From Streptomyces sp. ISL-98 (lineage in GTDB: Bacteria; Actinomycetota; Actinomycetes; Streptomycetales; Streptomycetaceae), in assembly GCF_018614055.1 (NCBI RefSeq), contig NZ_JAGGPB010000032.1, positions 115,254 through 179,253 on the forward strand: 64,000 nt of DNA, in the 5' to 3' direction. Under the pieces are notes generated by a model that was not told where the DNA came from, ran no database searches, and saw nothing but the letters and a program-made list of their open reading frames with translations. Each line of letters begins with the position of its first letter. Within the stretch, counting starts at the first letter, position 1. Below, piece after piece: positions 8,503 through 17,325 of this stretch. Both the position numbers and the translations under genes were made by a program.

Positions 8503-9186
8503 CGCGCGCAGGACGGCGGCGGCGTCGGCGGTCAGCGGATCGCCGTGGCCGAAGCAGACCGTGGCGGGGGCGAGCGCGGCCAGCCGGCGGAACGAGGCCA
8601 GCGCCCGCTCCCGGTCGGTGTTGAACACACCGAGCATGACCTGGCCCACGCCTGCGACGCAGTCGCCCGTGAACAGCACGCCGTACTCCGGCAGATGGAC
8701 GGCGATGCTGCCGTCCGTGTGGCCCGGGGAGTGCACCACCTGCGCGCCGCCGCCGAAGTCCAGCAGGTCGCCGTCCTCGGCCTCCCGGTCGACCCGGGTG
8801 GGCGGGGCCGGCGGCACGGTCAGCCCGTGGGCGTACAGCGGACGCTCCCAGTCCAGCAGTACGGGCTCCGGCACCGGCCGGTCGCCTCGGATGACGGGCG
8901 CGTCGAGCCGGTGGGCCACGATCTCGGCGCCGTAGCGGTCGGCGAGTTCCTGGGCGGCGCCCACGTGGTCGCGGTGGCAGTGGGTGAGGACGATGCGGCG
9001 GATGTTCTGCGGGCGCAGGCCCAGGCTCCGTATCGCCGCTTCGATGTCAGGGGCGGCGTCCTTGTTGCCCGCGTCGATCAGGGTCAGTTCCGCGTCCGGC
9101 TCCCCGCTCTCGCGCCAGAGGTACGCCTGGCCGATCGGGAAGCGGAACATGTGCAGTCGCTCGGGGATTACCTCGACAAGATCCAT
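8461..9186 (-). CDS. Metallo-beta-lactamase-fold hydrolase
   Basis: This 241-residue protein has the zinc motif THCHRDH at 68-74, further ligands in SPGHTDGS and FTGDC, and a late FGHGD histidine, so both metal sites look intact. The family includes glyoxalase II and many thioesterase-like hydrolases; the substrate is unknown. I start it at the ATG at 9186 (MDLVEVIPERLHMF). A TACGTT hexamer lies six bases before that ATG, suggesting a leaderless mRNA, and the 12 residues added by an upstream GTG are not family-like. The 3' end overlaps the TmrB-NUDIX gene on the other strand by 42 bases. Confidence 0.88.
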   Translation of the reverse strand: MDLVEVIPERLHMFRFPIGQAYLWRESGEPDAELTLIDAGNKDAAPDIEAAIRSLGLRPQNIRRIVLTHCHRDHVGAAQELADRYGAEIVAHRLDAPVIRGDRPVPEPVLLDWERPLYAHGLTVPPAPPTRVDREAEDGDLLDFGGGAQVVHSPGHTDGSIAVHLPEYGVLFTGDCVAGVGQVMLGVFNTDRERALASFRRLAALAPATVCFGHGDPLTADAAAVLRASADRDSGLQVEHD

Positions 9187-9255
9187 GCGACGAACGTACG
9201 CAGCGCGTGCCGCCCGCCGCACGGATCTTCGCTGTCGGCGATCTCCGCTCTCCGC

Positions 9256-10620
9256 TTAACCCTTCTTGGACTCCGCGTAGTTGACCAGGAACAGCGCCTC
9301 GGCAACGGACATCCGCTCCAGCTCCTCGGGCGACACGCTCTCGTTCACCGCGTGGATCTGCGCCTCCGGCTCGCTCAGCCCGATGAGCAGAATCTCCGCC
9401 TCCGGGTAGAGCGCGGCGAGCGTGTTGCACAGCGGGATCGAGCCGCCCATGCCGGACGCCTGCATCTCCTGGCCCGGGTACGCCACACGCATCGCCTCGG
9501 CCATCGAGGTGTACGCCGGACTGCTGATGTCCGCCTTGAACGGCTGGCCCTGACCCACCTGCTCCACCGAGACCCGCGCACCCCACGGCGTGTGCGATTC
9601 GAGGTGTGCGGTCAGCAGCTTCGTCGCCTCGGCGGCGTCCTGGCCCGGCGGCACCCGGAGGCTTATCTGCGCCCGCGCGCTCGCCTGGAGGGACGGCGTC
9701 GCGCCCACGACCGGCGGGCAGTCGATGCCGATCACCGTGACGGCGGGGCGGGCCCAGATGCGGTCGGCGACGGAGCCGCTGCCGATCAGGCCGACGCCGT
9801 CGAGCACCTTGGCGTCCTTGCGGAACTCCGCCTCCGGGTACTCCACGCCGTCCCACGAAGCGTCCGCGGTCAGCCCGTCCACGGTCGTCGAACCGTCCTC
9901 GGCGCGAAGCGAGGCCAGCAGCTGGATGAGCGCGGCCAGCGCGTCGGGTGCGGCGCCGCCGAACTGGCCGGAGTGCAGGTTGCCTTCCAGGGTGTCGATC
10001 CGTACCCGCAGCATGGTCATGCCGCGCAGCGTCGCGGTGACCGTCGGCAGGCCGACGCGGAAGTTGCCGGTGTCGCCGATGACGACGGTGTCGGCGGCGA
10101 GCAGCTCGGGGTGCGCCTCCGCGTACTGCTCCAGGCCGCCCGTGCCCTGCTCCTCCGAGCCCTCCGCGACGACCTTGACGGAGACAGGCACGCCGCCGTT
10201 CGCCTTGAGGGCGCGCAGCGCGAGCAGGTGCATGATGAAGCCGCCCTTGCAATCGGCGGCGCCACGCCCGTACCAACGCCCGTCGCGCTCGGTCAGCTCG
10301 AACGGCGGAGTCACCCAGGAAGCAAGATCGAGCGGCGGCTGCACGTCGTAGTGCGCGTACAGCAGAACGGTCGGAGCGCCCTCAGGACCGGGCAGGAAGC
10401 CGTACACGGACTGGGTGCCGTCCGGGGTGTCCAGCAGCGCGACGTCCTGGAAGCCCTCGGAGCGCAGCGCGCCGGCGACCCAGTTCGCGGCGGCCTCGCA
10501 CTCGCTCTTCGGGAACTGCGCGGGATCCGCCACCGACTGGAAGGCCACCAGCTCGGCCAGCTCCGCCTTGGCGCGGGGCATCAGCGAGGCGACGGTCTCG
10601 GCGATCGGATTCGCGGTCAT
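9256..10620 (-). CDS. M20 family dipeptidase / zinc metallopeptidase
   Basis: This 454-residue cytoplasmic enzyme belongs to the M20 (CNDP/DapE-like) family. Metal and catalytic residues are all visible: H90 and D92 in LLYAHYDVQP, bridging D123 in GRGAADCKGG, catalytic E156-E157 in EGSEEQGTGG, D183 in IGDTGN and H423 in IHAVNE near the C-terminus. A dimerisation domain with HSGQFGG lies in the middle. The ATG at 10620 has GAGGAG eight bases upstream. It probably cleaves dipeptides or N-acyl amino acids. It is divergent from the geranylgeranyl-reductase-like gene. Confidence 0.92.
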   Translation of the reverse strand: MTANPIAETVASLMPRAKAELAELVAFQSVADPAQFPKSECEAAANWVAGALRSEGFQDVALLDTPDGTQSVYGFLPGPEGAPTVLLYAHYDVQPPLDLASWVTPPFELTERDGRWYGRGAADCKGGFIMHLLALRALKANGGVPVSVKVVAEGSEEQGTGGLEQYAEAHPELLAADTVVIGDTGNFRVGLPTVTATLRGMTMLRVRIDTLEGNLHSGQFGGAAPDALAALIQLLASLRAEDGSTTVDGLTADASWDGVEYPEAEFRKDAKVLDGVGLIGSGSVADRIWARPAVTVIGIDCPPVVGATPSLQASARAQISLRVPPGQDAAEATKLLTAHLESHTPWGARVSVEQVGQGQPFKADISSPAYTSMAEAMRVAYPGQEMQASGMGGSIPLCNTLAALYPEAEILLIGLSEPEAQIHAVNESVSPEELERMSVAEALFLVNYAESKKG

Positions 10621-10779
10621 GGGCACGCTCCTCGTGGGTGCGACGTTGTGTACATGTACGAATGGTTGTTCGTACATCGGAAGGCAGGGCCGATCCTCCC
10701 ACAACGAGATCGGCCGGGCCCGCGCCGTAGGATGCGTCAGCAGTACGGTCAACGGGCGGATCAGGAGCAGAAGCACATC

Positions 10780-12060
10780 GTGAGCAGCGAGAACGCAGAC
10801 GCCGGACGTGAGCACGAAGAGCCGGTCTGGGACGTCGTCGTGGTCGGTGCCGGGCCCGCGGGGGCATCGGCGGCATATGCGGCAGCGGTCGCGGGACGGC
10901 GCGTACTCCTCCTGGAGAAGGCGGAGATCCCCCGGTACAAGACCTGTGGCGGAGGCATCATCGGGCCATCGCGCGACGCGCTGCCGCCCGGTTTTGAACT
11001 GCCCCTCATGGACCGTGTGTACGCCGTGACGTTCTCGCTGGGCGGGAAACTGTCGCGGACACGCCGCTCGAAGCAGATGCTCTTCGGGCTCATCAACCGG
11101 CCGGAGTTCGATGCCGGTCTGGTGGAGGCGGCGCAGAAGGCGGGCGCCGAAGTCCGTACCGGAGTGACGGTCGCACGCGTCGAGCAGCACGGGTCGGCGG
11201 TGCCGGACCGGCGCACGGTCGCGGTCGTCCTCTCCGGCGGCGAGACGGTGCTGGCGCACGCGGTGGTCGGCGCGGACGGCAGTGCGAGCCGCATAGGCGC
11301 ACACGTCGGGGTGAAGCTCGACCAGGTGGATCTCGGCCTGGAGGCGGAGATCCCGGTGCCCGCGACGGTCGCCGAGGACTGGGCGGGGCGGGTGCTCATC
11401 GACTGGGGGCCGATTCCGGGCAGTTACGGCTGGGTGTTCCCCAAGGGGGAGACGCTGACGGTCGGGGTGATCTCGGCGCGCGGTGACGGTGCGGCCACCA
11501 AGCGGTACCTGGAGGAATTCATCGCCCGCCTCGGTCTCGCCGGGTTCGAACCCGCCGTCTCCTCCGGGCACCTGACGCGGTGCCGCAGCGACGATTCGCC
11601 GCTGTCGCGCGGCCGGGTGCTGGTGTGCGGGGACGCGGCGGGGCTGCTGGAGCCGTGGACCCGCGAGGGGATCTCCTTCGCGCTGCGGTCCGGGCGGCTC
11701 GCGGGGGAGTGGGCGGTGCGGATCGCCGAATCGCAGGACGCGGTGGACGCCCGCCGCCAGGCACTGAATTACGCCTTCGCCATCAAGGCGGGGCTCGGTG
11801 TGGAGATGGGCGTCGGGCGGCGGATGCTCGCACTCTTCGAGCGCCGTCCGGGGCTGCTGCATGCGGCGATCACCGGCTTCCGGCCGGCCTGGAAGATGTT
11901 CGCCCGGATCACGCGCGGCTCGACCACGCTGGCCGAGACGGTGCGTACGCACCCCATGGCCCAGCGCGCACTGAACGCGGTGGACTCGGCATCCTTGGGC
12001 CGGGGTGCGGCGGACCGGGGCGCGACGGCGGACCGGGGGTCGTCGTCCGTCAGCCCGTGA
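10780..12060 (+). CDS. Geranylgeranyl reductase family FAD-dependent oxidoreductase
   Basis: This 426-residue flavoprotein starts with the dinucleotide-binding motif VVVVGAGPAGASAA at about residues 19-32 and has the family's CGGG segment (YKTCGGGIIG) and a second FAD motif VLVCGDAAGLLEPWTREGI. These features match geranylgeranyl reductase-type enzymes, which saturate prenyl chains of lipids or menaquinone. The GTG at 10780 follows AGGAG by about 12 bases. The final 25 residues are a low-complexity Arg/Gly/Ser tail. The 3' end overlaps the convergent deazaflavin oxidoreductase gene by 11 bases. Confidence 0.9.
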   Translation: MSSENADAGREHEEPVWDVVVVGAGPAGASAAYAAAVAGRRVLLLEKAEIPRYKTCGGGIIGPSRDALPPGFELPLMDRVYAVTFSLGGKLSRTRRSKQMLFGLINRPEFDAGLVEAAQKAGAEVRTGVTVARVEQHGSAVPDRRTVAVVLSGGETVLAHAVVGADGSASRIGAHVGVKLDQVDLGLEAEIPVPATVAEDWAGRVLIDWGPIPGSYGWVFPKGETLTVGVISARGDGAATKRYLEEFIARLGLAGFEPAVSSGHLTRCRSDDSPLSRGRVLVCGDAAGLLEPWTREGISFALRSGRLAGEWAVRIAESQDAVDARRQALNYAFAIKAGLGVEMGVGRRMLALFERRPGLLHAAITGFRPAWKMFARITRGSTTLAETVRTHPMAQRALNAVDSASLGRGAADRGATADRGSSSVSP

Positions 12061-12505
12061 CGGTGATGCGGAAGACGGGGTGGTCGGGGGCGGCTGCCAG
12101 GAGCTCCTCGTCGGAGGACTTGGCGGTCACACCCTTGAAGTACTGGTTGACCTCCCAGCCCCAGCGCTCCAGGTAGGTGCGGAGCACCAGCAGCTTCTCG
12201 TCGTCGGGAAGTTCGGCCGCGGTGAAGCGGCGGACCTTGCGGCCGACCTTGAGTTCGCCCTGGCCCGCGGAGCGCATGTTGCGGACCCACTGGGAGTGGC
12301 CGCGGGCGGAGACCAGGTACTGGGCGCCGTCGTGGGTGTGCGGGTTCACGGGGATGCGCTGCATCTGGCCGCTCTTGCGGCCGCGTACGGACAGCTCGGC
12401 CGAGCCCATCAGGCTGAAGCCGTGCCGGGCGAGCCAGCCGATGATGTTGTTCAGCCTGATCGCCATGGGGCTGCCCTGGAGGTAGTACGGCTGGGACTGC
12501 GGCAT
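12050..12505 (-). CDS. Deazaflavin (F420)-dependent nitroreductase-like protein
   Basis: This 151-residue protein resembles Ddn/FDOR-family F420-dependent oxidoreductases: a single split beta-barrel with SVRGRKSGQMQRIPVNP, LVSARGHSQWVRNMRSAG and KVGRKVRRF in the expected order. The ATG at 12505 has GGAGG seven bases upstream. It is divergent from a TetR gene, and the gap contains several copies of a GAGAGCA/TGCTCTC palindrome, so it is probably repressed by that regulator. The substrate is unknown; relatives reduce quinones and nitro compounds. Confidence 0.85.
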   Translation of the reverse strand: MPQSQPYYLQGSPMAIRLNNIIGWLARHGFSLMGSAELSVRGRKSGQMQRIPVNPHTHDGAQYLVSARGHSQWVRNMRSAGQGELKVGRKVRRFTAAELPDDEKLLVLRTYLERWGWEVNQYFKGVTAKSSDEELLAAAPDHPVFRITVTG

Positions 12506-12524
12506 GGTGACCTCCACCGGCTGT

Positions 12525-12592
12525 GAGAGCACTGCTCTCGCTTGAGAGCAGTGTGCACTCGATCGGTGATCCAAAGCAAGAGCGGTGCTCTC
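12525..12592. promoter_or_regulatory. Palindromic TetR operator array
   Basis: Three related sites lie between the divergent oxidoreductase and TetR genes: a perfect 15-base palindrome GAGAGCACTGCTCTC at 12525-12539, a near-palindrome GAGAGCAGTGTGCACTC at 12544-12560, and AAGAGCGGTGCTCTC at 12578-12592. A fourth TGCTCTC half-site at 12605-12611 sits in the spacer of the predicted tetR promoter. The repetition of the same half-site strongly suggests operators bound by the adjacent TetR protein. Confidence 0.65.
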
Positions 12593-12596
12593 GTTA

Positions 12597-12625
12597 TTGG
12601 TCGGTGCTCTCGAACGTGGCAGACT
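12597..12625 (+). promoter_or_regulatory. Candidate promoter of tetR-family gene
   Basis: TTGGTC at 12597-12602 and CAGACT at 12620-12625 are separated by 17 bases, and the ATG at 12633 follows seven bases after the -10 box with no ribosome site. This fits a leaderless transcript that its own product could repress through the half-site in the spacer. Confidence 0.45.
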
Positions 12626-12632
12626 GCCCTCC

Positions 12633-13343
12633 ATGAGCACCATGCGCGGAGCCAGGGAACGAGCCCGGATCGAAGTCACTGCGGCCATCAAGGAAGAGGC
12701 CCGCAGACAGCTTGCGGCCGAAGGCGCCGCAAAGCTCTCCCTGCGCGCGGTCGCCCGCGAACTGGGCATGGTCTCCTCCGCGCTCTACCGCTACTTCCCG
12801 AGCCGCGACGACCTCCTCACCGCCCTGATCGTCGACGCGTACGACGCCGTGGGCGCCGCCGCCGAGACCGCGCTCGCGCAGCAGTCCGTCGGCACGGCCC
12901 ACCCGGAGCGCTGGACCGCCGTTTGCGGGGCCGTACGTACCTGGGCGCTGGCCCACCCCCACGAGTACGCCCTGATCTACGGCTCGCCCGTACCCGGCTA
13001 CACCGCCCCCCAGGCGACCGTCGGCCCCGCCTCCCGCGTCGGCCAGGCCCTCATCTCCATCGCACGCGACGCCCACCGCACCAACGGCCTCGCCGTCCCG
13101 CGTCTCCCCGCCGGTCTGCGCCCCGAGGCGGAGCGGATCGCCGCCGACTTCGCCCCCGACCTCCCACCGCCGGTCGTCGCGGCCCTGGTCGCCGCCTGGT
13201 CGCAGCTCTTCGGCCTGATCTCCTTCGAGGTCTTCGGCCAGTTCAACCGGATTGTCGAGGACCGCGACGCGTTCTTCGCACACTCCGCCGCAGGCCTCGC
13301 CCACACGGTGGGTCTGATCGGCGGCAGCAGCGCCGGATCCTGA
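12633..13343 (+). CDS. TetR family transcriptional regulator (WHG C-terminal type)
   Basis: This 236-residue protein has an N-terminal TetR helix-turn-helix at about 10-60 (LSLRAVARELGMVSSALYRYF) and a C-terminal ligand domain containing the GLISFEVFGQF segment typical of the WHG-type TetR proteins. The ATG at 12633 has no Shine-Dalgarno site but a promoter-like pair ends seven bases before it. It is divergent from the F420-type oxidoreductase gene, and a palindromic array lies between them, so it probably represses both itself and that enzyme. Confidence 0.9.
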   Translation: MSTMRGARERARIEVTAAIKEEARRQLAAEGAAKLSLRAVARELGMVSSALYRYFPSRDDLLTALIVDAYDAVGAAAETALAQQSVGTAHPERWTAVCGAVRTWALAHPHEYALIYGSPVPGYTAPQATVGPASRVGQALISIARDAHRTNGLAVPRLPAGLRPEAERIAADFAPDLPPPVVAALVAAWSQLFGLISFEVFGQFNRIVEDRDAFFAHSAAGLAHTVGLIGGSSAGS

Positions 13344-13525
13344 CGCAGCACCCGTTCGTGCAGGGCGCGCAGTGCCCTCGTGGACGCACTCCGGACAGCG
13401 CCCGAGCTCGATCCAGCCCCCGGCCGAGGCCGGGACCACGTACTGCACGTACTGCACAGGGAGTACGTGTGATCACCACGCACGGCTGACGCCCCGGCCG
13501 CAGCTCCCCGTCTACGGTGGCCGCT

Positions 13526-14779
13526 ATGAGCCCGCAGCATGAACGGTGGTGCGGCGGTCCCCCCTGGCAGCAGGGCGGGCCGCCGCGTTGGCAGCCCTGG
13601 GTGACCCGGCAGGCGGGCGGCCGGCTGCCGTGGGTGTCGACCCTGCTCGTGATCGCATTCGTGCAGGTGGGATCGAGGTTCGCGGCCGAGGGGCAGCTCG
13701 ACCGCTCAGGGCTCGACGTCTTCGCCCGGCTCCTGCTGTTCACGGGCGCGGCGCTGCTCCTGCTGCGCCATCGGTACCCCGTGCTCGTCGCCTTCGGTAC
13801 GTCGGCGGGCGCGATGATCTATCTCGGCGCGGGTTACCCGTACGGACCGGTCTTCGTCCCCGTCGCCATCGGCTGCTTCTCCGCCATCGTCGCCGGTCAC
13901 CGCCGGGCCGCCTGGACAGCCGTCGGGATGCTCTGGGCAGGCCACGTCCTGCTCTCGCACTGGCTCTACCGGTGGCTGCCGCCCGCCGACGACGACGCCG
14001 CCCCCTGGGGGCAGGAACTCGTCGTCGCCGCCTGGGTGGTGGCCATCGTCGCCGCCTCGGAACTCGTGCGCGTACGCAGGGAGCAATGGGCGCGCGAGCG
14101 CGTCGAGCGCCAGGCCGCCGAGAAGCGCCGCGCCGACGAGGAGCGGCTGCGCATCGCCCGCGAGCTGCACGACGTACTGGCCCACAGCATCTCGGTCATC
14201 AACGTCCAGGCGGGCGTGGGTCTGGCCCTGCTCGACACCGACCCCGAGCAGGCCCGTACGGCGCTGACCACCATCAAGTCCGCAAGCAAGGAGGCGCTCG
14301 GCGAAGTGCGGCAGGTCCTCGACACCCTCCGCACCCCGGGCGAGGCGCCGCGCTCCCCGGCGCCCGGCCTCGACCGGCTCCCCGAGCTCGTCGAACAGGC
14401 CTCGGGCGCGGGCCTCACCGTGGAGATCGAGACAGAGGGTGTGCGGGCCGCCCTGCCGCCCGGTACCGACCTCGCGGCCTTCCGCATCGTCCAGGAGGCC
14501 CTGACCAATGTGGTCAGACACTCCGGCTCGCGCACCGCCCGCGTCCGGCTCGCCTACGCGCCCGGCCGCCTCGACCTGCGCATCGACGACGAAGGACCTG
14601 CCACCGGCGGCCACGCGGGCGGCAGCGGCAACGGACTTGTGGGGATGCGCGAGCGTGCGGCGGCCCTCGGTGGCACGATCGAGGCCGGGCCGCGTCCGGA
14701 CGGCGGCTTCCGCGTGGAGGCCACCCTTCCGTTCCGCGCTTCGCCGATCTCGCCGATCTCGCCGAAGGAGAACTCGTGA
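13526..14779 (+). CDS. Two-component sensor histidine kinase (NarL-type HisKA_3)
   Basis: This 417-residue membrane kinase has a proline/tryptophan-rich N-terminus, four to five membrane segments up to residue 180, then a HisKA_3 dimerisation domain with the phosphorylated H215 in ARELHDVLAHS, and a HATPase_c domain with the N box QEALTNVVRHSG and glycine motif GNGLVGMRERA. The ATG at 13526 comes seven bases after TACGGT, again suggesting leaderless expression; a GTG nine bases earlier is possible. The stop overlaps the GTG of the response regulator, so the two form one unit. The signal is unknown. Confidence 0.92.
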   Translation: MSPQHERWCGGPPWQQGGPPRWQPWVTRQAGGRLPWVSTLLVIAFVQVGSRFAAEGQLDRSGLDVFARLLLFTGAALLLLRHRYPVLVAFGTSAGAMIYLGAGYPYGPVFVPVAIGCFSAIVAGHRRAAWTAVGMLWAGHVLLSHWLYRWLPPADDDAAPWGQELVVAAWVVAIVAASELVRVRREQWARERVERQAAEKRRADEERLRIARELHDVLAHSISVINVQAGVGLALLDTDPEQARTALTTIKSASKEALGEVRQVLDTLRTPGEAPRSPAPGLDRLPELVEQASGAGLTVEIETEGVRAALPPGTDLAAFRIVQEALTNVVRHSGSRTARVRLAYAPGRLDLRIDDEGPATGGHAGGSGNGLVGMRERAAALGGTIEAGPRPDGGFRVEATLPFRASPISPISPKENS

Positions 14780-15441
14780 TCCGCGTACTGCTCGCCGACG
14801 ACCAGTCGCTGGTACGGGCCGGCTTCCGGGCCCTGCTCGCCGCGCAGCCCGACATCGAGGTGGCGGGGGAGGCGGCCGACGGGGAAGAAGCGGTGCGCCT
14901 GGTCGGCGAACTGCGCCCCGATGTCGTACTGATGGACATCCGGATGCCGCTGCTCGACGGCCTCGCGGCGACCCGCCGTATCACCGGCGACCCGGCGCTG
15001 GACGGCGTAAAGGTGATCATGCTGACCACCTTCGAGCTCGACGAGTACGTCTTCGAGGCGATCCGCAACGGTGCCTCGGGCTTCCTGGTCAAGGACACCG
15101 AGCCGGAAGAGCTGTTGCGGGCGGTACGGGCCGTGGTGGACGGGGATGCGCTGCTGTCGCCGGGCGTGACGCGCCGCCTGATCGCGGAGTTCGCCGCCCG
15201 GTCCAAGGAACCGGCGCAGGCCGAGGCCCTGGTGGAACTGACCGACCGGGAGCGGGAGGTGATGGCCCTGGTGGGCATGGGCCTGTCCAACGAGGAGATC
15301 GCCCGCCGCCTCGTCGTCAGCCCGCTCACCGCGAAGACGCACGTCAGCCGCACCATGGTCAAGCTGGGCGCCCGCGACCGCGCCCAACTGGTCGTCCTGG
15401 CCTACGAGTCGGGGCTGGTACGGCCCGGCTGGCTGGGCTGA
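14776..15441 (+). CDS. NarL/FixJ family response regulator
   Basis: This 221-residue protein pairs with the upstream kinase. The receiver domain spans 1-120 with acidic D8-D9, the phosphoacceptor D54 in VLMDIRMP and a conserved Lys in FLVKD; a LuxR-type helix-turn-helix lies at about 155-210 (LTDREREVMALVGMGLSNEEIA). The GTG at 14776 overlaps the kinase stop codon and has GGAG upstream. The last 40 bases overlap the convergent small membrane protein gene. Confidence 0.94.
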   Translation: MIRVLLADDQSLVRAGFRALLAAQPDIEVAGEAADGEEAVRLVGELRPDVVLMDIRMPLLDGLAATRRITGDPALDGVKVIMLTTFELDEYVFEAIRNGASGFLVKDTEPEELLRAVRAVVDGDALLSPGVTRRLIAEFAARSKEPAQAEALVELTDREREVMALVGMGLSNEEIARRLVVSPLTAKTHVSRTMVKLGARDRAQLVVLAYESGLVRPGWLG

Positions 15442-15680
15442 GTGCTGGGCGCCCCCTTGTAGCGCCACAGCACATGCACGACCCGCAGGACGAACACGAC
15501 GGCGGCCAGCGCGCAGCCGGCCACGAACAGGACCTTGTTCAGGGCCGGCGGCCATCCGAGGAGATACGCGGGAGCGGTGAGGGCGGCGAAGGTGGCAACC
15601 GCCAGGACGGCCGCGCTCAGCAGCGCGTAACCGATCTCGACCGTCATCGCATCGCGCTGAGCCTGCGTCCGTGTCCCCAT
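15402..15680 (-). CDS. Small two-helix membrane protein (DUF6332-like)
   Basis: This 92-residue protein starts MGTRTQAQRDAMTVEIGYALL and has two predicted membrane helices at about 17-38 and 46-68, then a basic segment and a polar tail. From memory it resembles small Streptomyces proteins catalogued as DUF6332; that assignment is not certain. Function is unknown. It lies just downstream of the MFS transporter gene on the same strand and its 3' end overlaps the response regulator gene by 40 bases. Confidence 0.7.
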   Translation of the reverse strand: MGTRTQAQRDAMTVEIGYALLSAAVLAVATFAALTAPAYLLGWPPALNKVLFVAGCALAAVVFVLRVVHVLWRYKGAPSTQPSQPGRTSPDS

Positions 15681-15748
15681 GCCCGGAAGTGTCCCAACGG
15701 GTGCGGCCGGCGGGCAAGGGACACCCGCCGGCCGCACCCGCCCCCCGG

Positions 15749-17239
15749 TCAGTCGCGCACGCCCACCCGCTCCGGCTCGGCCTCCTCCGCCGCCACCGGT
15801 ATGGACTTCGCGAGCACGACGGTCTCCTGGCGGCGCCGCGTGCGCAGCCCGGTCAGCGTGATGAGCAGTCCGACGAGCGCGATCACGGTGACCACGACCA
15901 GGCCCGGCCGGAAGCTGTCCAGTACGGCCTGCGGGGAGCCGCCCTCGCCGCCGCCCGCCGTGATGACGGCGGTGACCACGGCCAGGAAGATCGCGCCGCC
16001 CACCTGGATCGAGGTGTTGAGCAGGCCCGACACCATGCCCTGCTCGTTGTCGTCCACGCCGGTGGTGGCCTGGATGTTGAGCGAGGGGAAGACCAGCGCG
16101 CAGGCGGCGCCGATCAGGAGCATCGAGGGCAGGATGACCGCCACGTACTGCGGAGTGAGGCTGATGCGCAGGAAGAGCGCGTAGCCGATTACCAGGAAGG
16201 TCAGGCCCGCCGTGATGACACGCGGAGTGCCGAACCGGTCCACCACATCGCCGATCTTGGTGGACGAGAGCGCCACCAGCACACCGGCGGGCAGGAAGGC
16301 AAGCGCCGTCTCCAGCGCGGACCAGCCGAGCAGCGACTGCATGTACTGGACGACGAGGAACTGGAACCCGACGTAACTGCCGAAGAAGGTGGCGGCGCCC
16401 AGCTGCGCCCGGATCTGGCTGCCCGAACGCAGTACCCCGAGCCGGACCAGCGGGTTCGCGGTGCGCTTCTCGATGACCACGAAGACGGTGAGCAGCACGG
16501 CGGCCGCGAGGAACGACAGCAGCGTACGGGCGGAGGCCCAGCCGACTTCCGGCGCCTGTACGACGGTGAAGACGAGCAGCAGCATCGAGGCCGTGCCGGT
16601 GACGGCGCCCGGCAGGTCGTAACCGCCGCGGGTGGTGTCGCGGGCGCTGTGCGGGATCAGCTTGATGCCGGCGACGAGGGCGATCAGCGCGATGGGCGCC
16701 GGCAGCAGCATCGTCCAGCGCCAGCTGAGCTCGGTGAGCAGGCCGGAGAGGACCAGGCCCATGGAGAAGCCGGTGGCCGCGCAGGTGGTGTAGATGGCCA
16801 GCGCGCGGTTGCGCTGCGGGCCTTCCTTGAACGTCGTAGTGATGATCGACAGCCCGGCCGGGGCGGTGAACGCGGCGCTGAGGCCCTTGATGAAGCGGCT
16901 GGCGATCAGCAGCGGCCCCGAGTCGACCAGCCCGCCGAGCAGTGAGGCGAGGGCGAAGACACCGAGTGCGATGAGGAAGACGCGGCGCCGGCCGAGCAGG
17001 TCGGCCGCGCGGCCACCGAGCAGCAGCAGTCCGCCGTAACCGAGGATGTAGCCGCTGACGATCCACTGCAGCGTCGAGGTGGTCAGGTCGAGATCGGCGG
17101 CGATGGAGGGCAGGGCGACGCCGACCATCGAGACGTCGAGGGCATCGAGGAACATCGCGCCGCAGAGCACGAGCAGGGTGCCCCACAGGCGCGGGCTCCA
17201 ACGCACAGGTGAATGAGGGACGTTGAGCGGAGAAGTCAT
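15749..17239 (-). CDS. MFS drug exporter, DHA2 (14-helix) type
   Basis: This 496-residue membrane protein has the EmrB/QacA-type pattern: MFLDALDVSMVGVALPSI in helix 1 (motif D1), GGRAADLLGRRRV (motif A) after helix 2, and enough hydrophobic segments for 14 helices. It probably exports a toxic compound using the proton gradient. The start is the ATG at 17239; a GTG nine bases earlier is in frame. It is divergent from a MarR regulator with an 86-base gap, the usual arrangement for a regulator-controlled efflux pump. Confidence 0.9.
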   Translation of the reverse strand: MTSPLNVPHSPVRWSPRLWGTLLVLCGAMFLDALDVSMVGVALPSIAADLDLTTSTLQWIVSGYILGYGGLLLLGGRAADLLGRRRVFLIALGVFALASLLGGLVDSGPLLIASRFIKGLSAAFTAPAGLSIITTTFKEGPQRNRALAIYTTCAATGFSMGLVLSGLLTELSWRWTMLLPAPIALIALVAGIKLIPHSARDTTRGGYDLPGAVTGTASMLLLVFTVVQAPEVGWASARTLLSFLAAAVLLTVFVVIEKRTANPLVRLGVLRSGSQIRAQLGAATFFGSYVGFQFLVVQYMQSLLGWSALETALAFLPAGVLVALSSTKIGDVVDRFGTPRVITAGLTFLVIGYALFLRISLTPQYVAVILPSMLLIGAACALVFPSLNIQATTGVDDNEQGMVSGLLNTSIQVGGAIFLAVVTAVITAGGGEGGSPQAVLDSFRPGLVVVTVIALVGLLITLTGLRTRRRQETVVLAKSIPVAAEEAEPERVGVRD

Positions 17240-17325
17240 GAGGAGCACAGTACATGCACATGCATTGAGTGCAAGCGCATTTAATTCCGATGCAACAAAG
17301 TGCTGAATTCTGCTACCGTGCGCCC
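17240..17325. promoter_or_regulatory. Divergent MFS/marR regulatory gap with ATGCA repeats
   Basis: This AT-richer gap contains repeated ATGCA/TGCA elements (TACATGCACATGCAT, GAGTGCAAGCGCATT, GATGCAACA), which resemble MarR-type half-sites. A TACCGT hexamer at 17314-17319 lies six bases before the marR ATG and may be the -10 box of a leaderless transcript. The marR product is the likely ligand of these sites. Confidence 0.45.

Noticed and set aside
8545..10779. Long upstream extension of the geranylgeranyl-reductase-like frame
   Set aside because: It runs antisense to the hydrolase and M20 peptidase genes and has no family similarity; only the part from 10780 is a gene.
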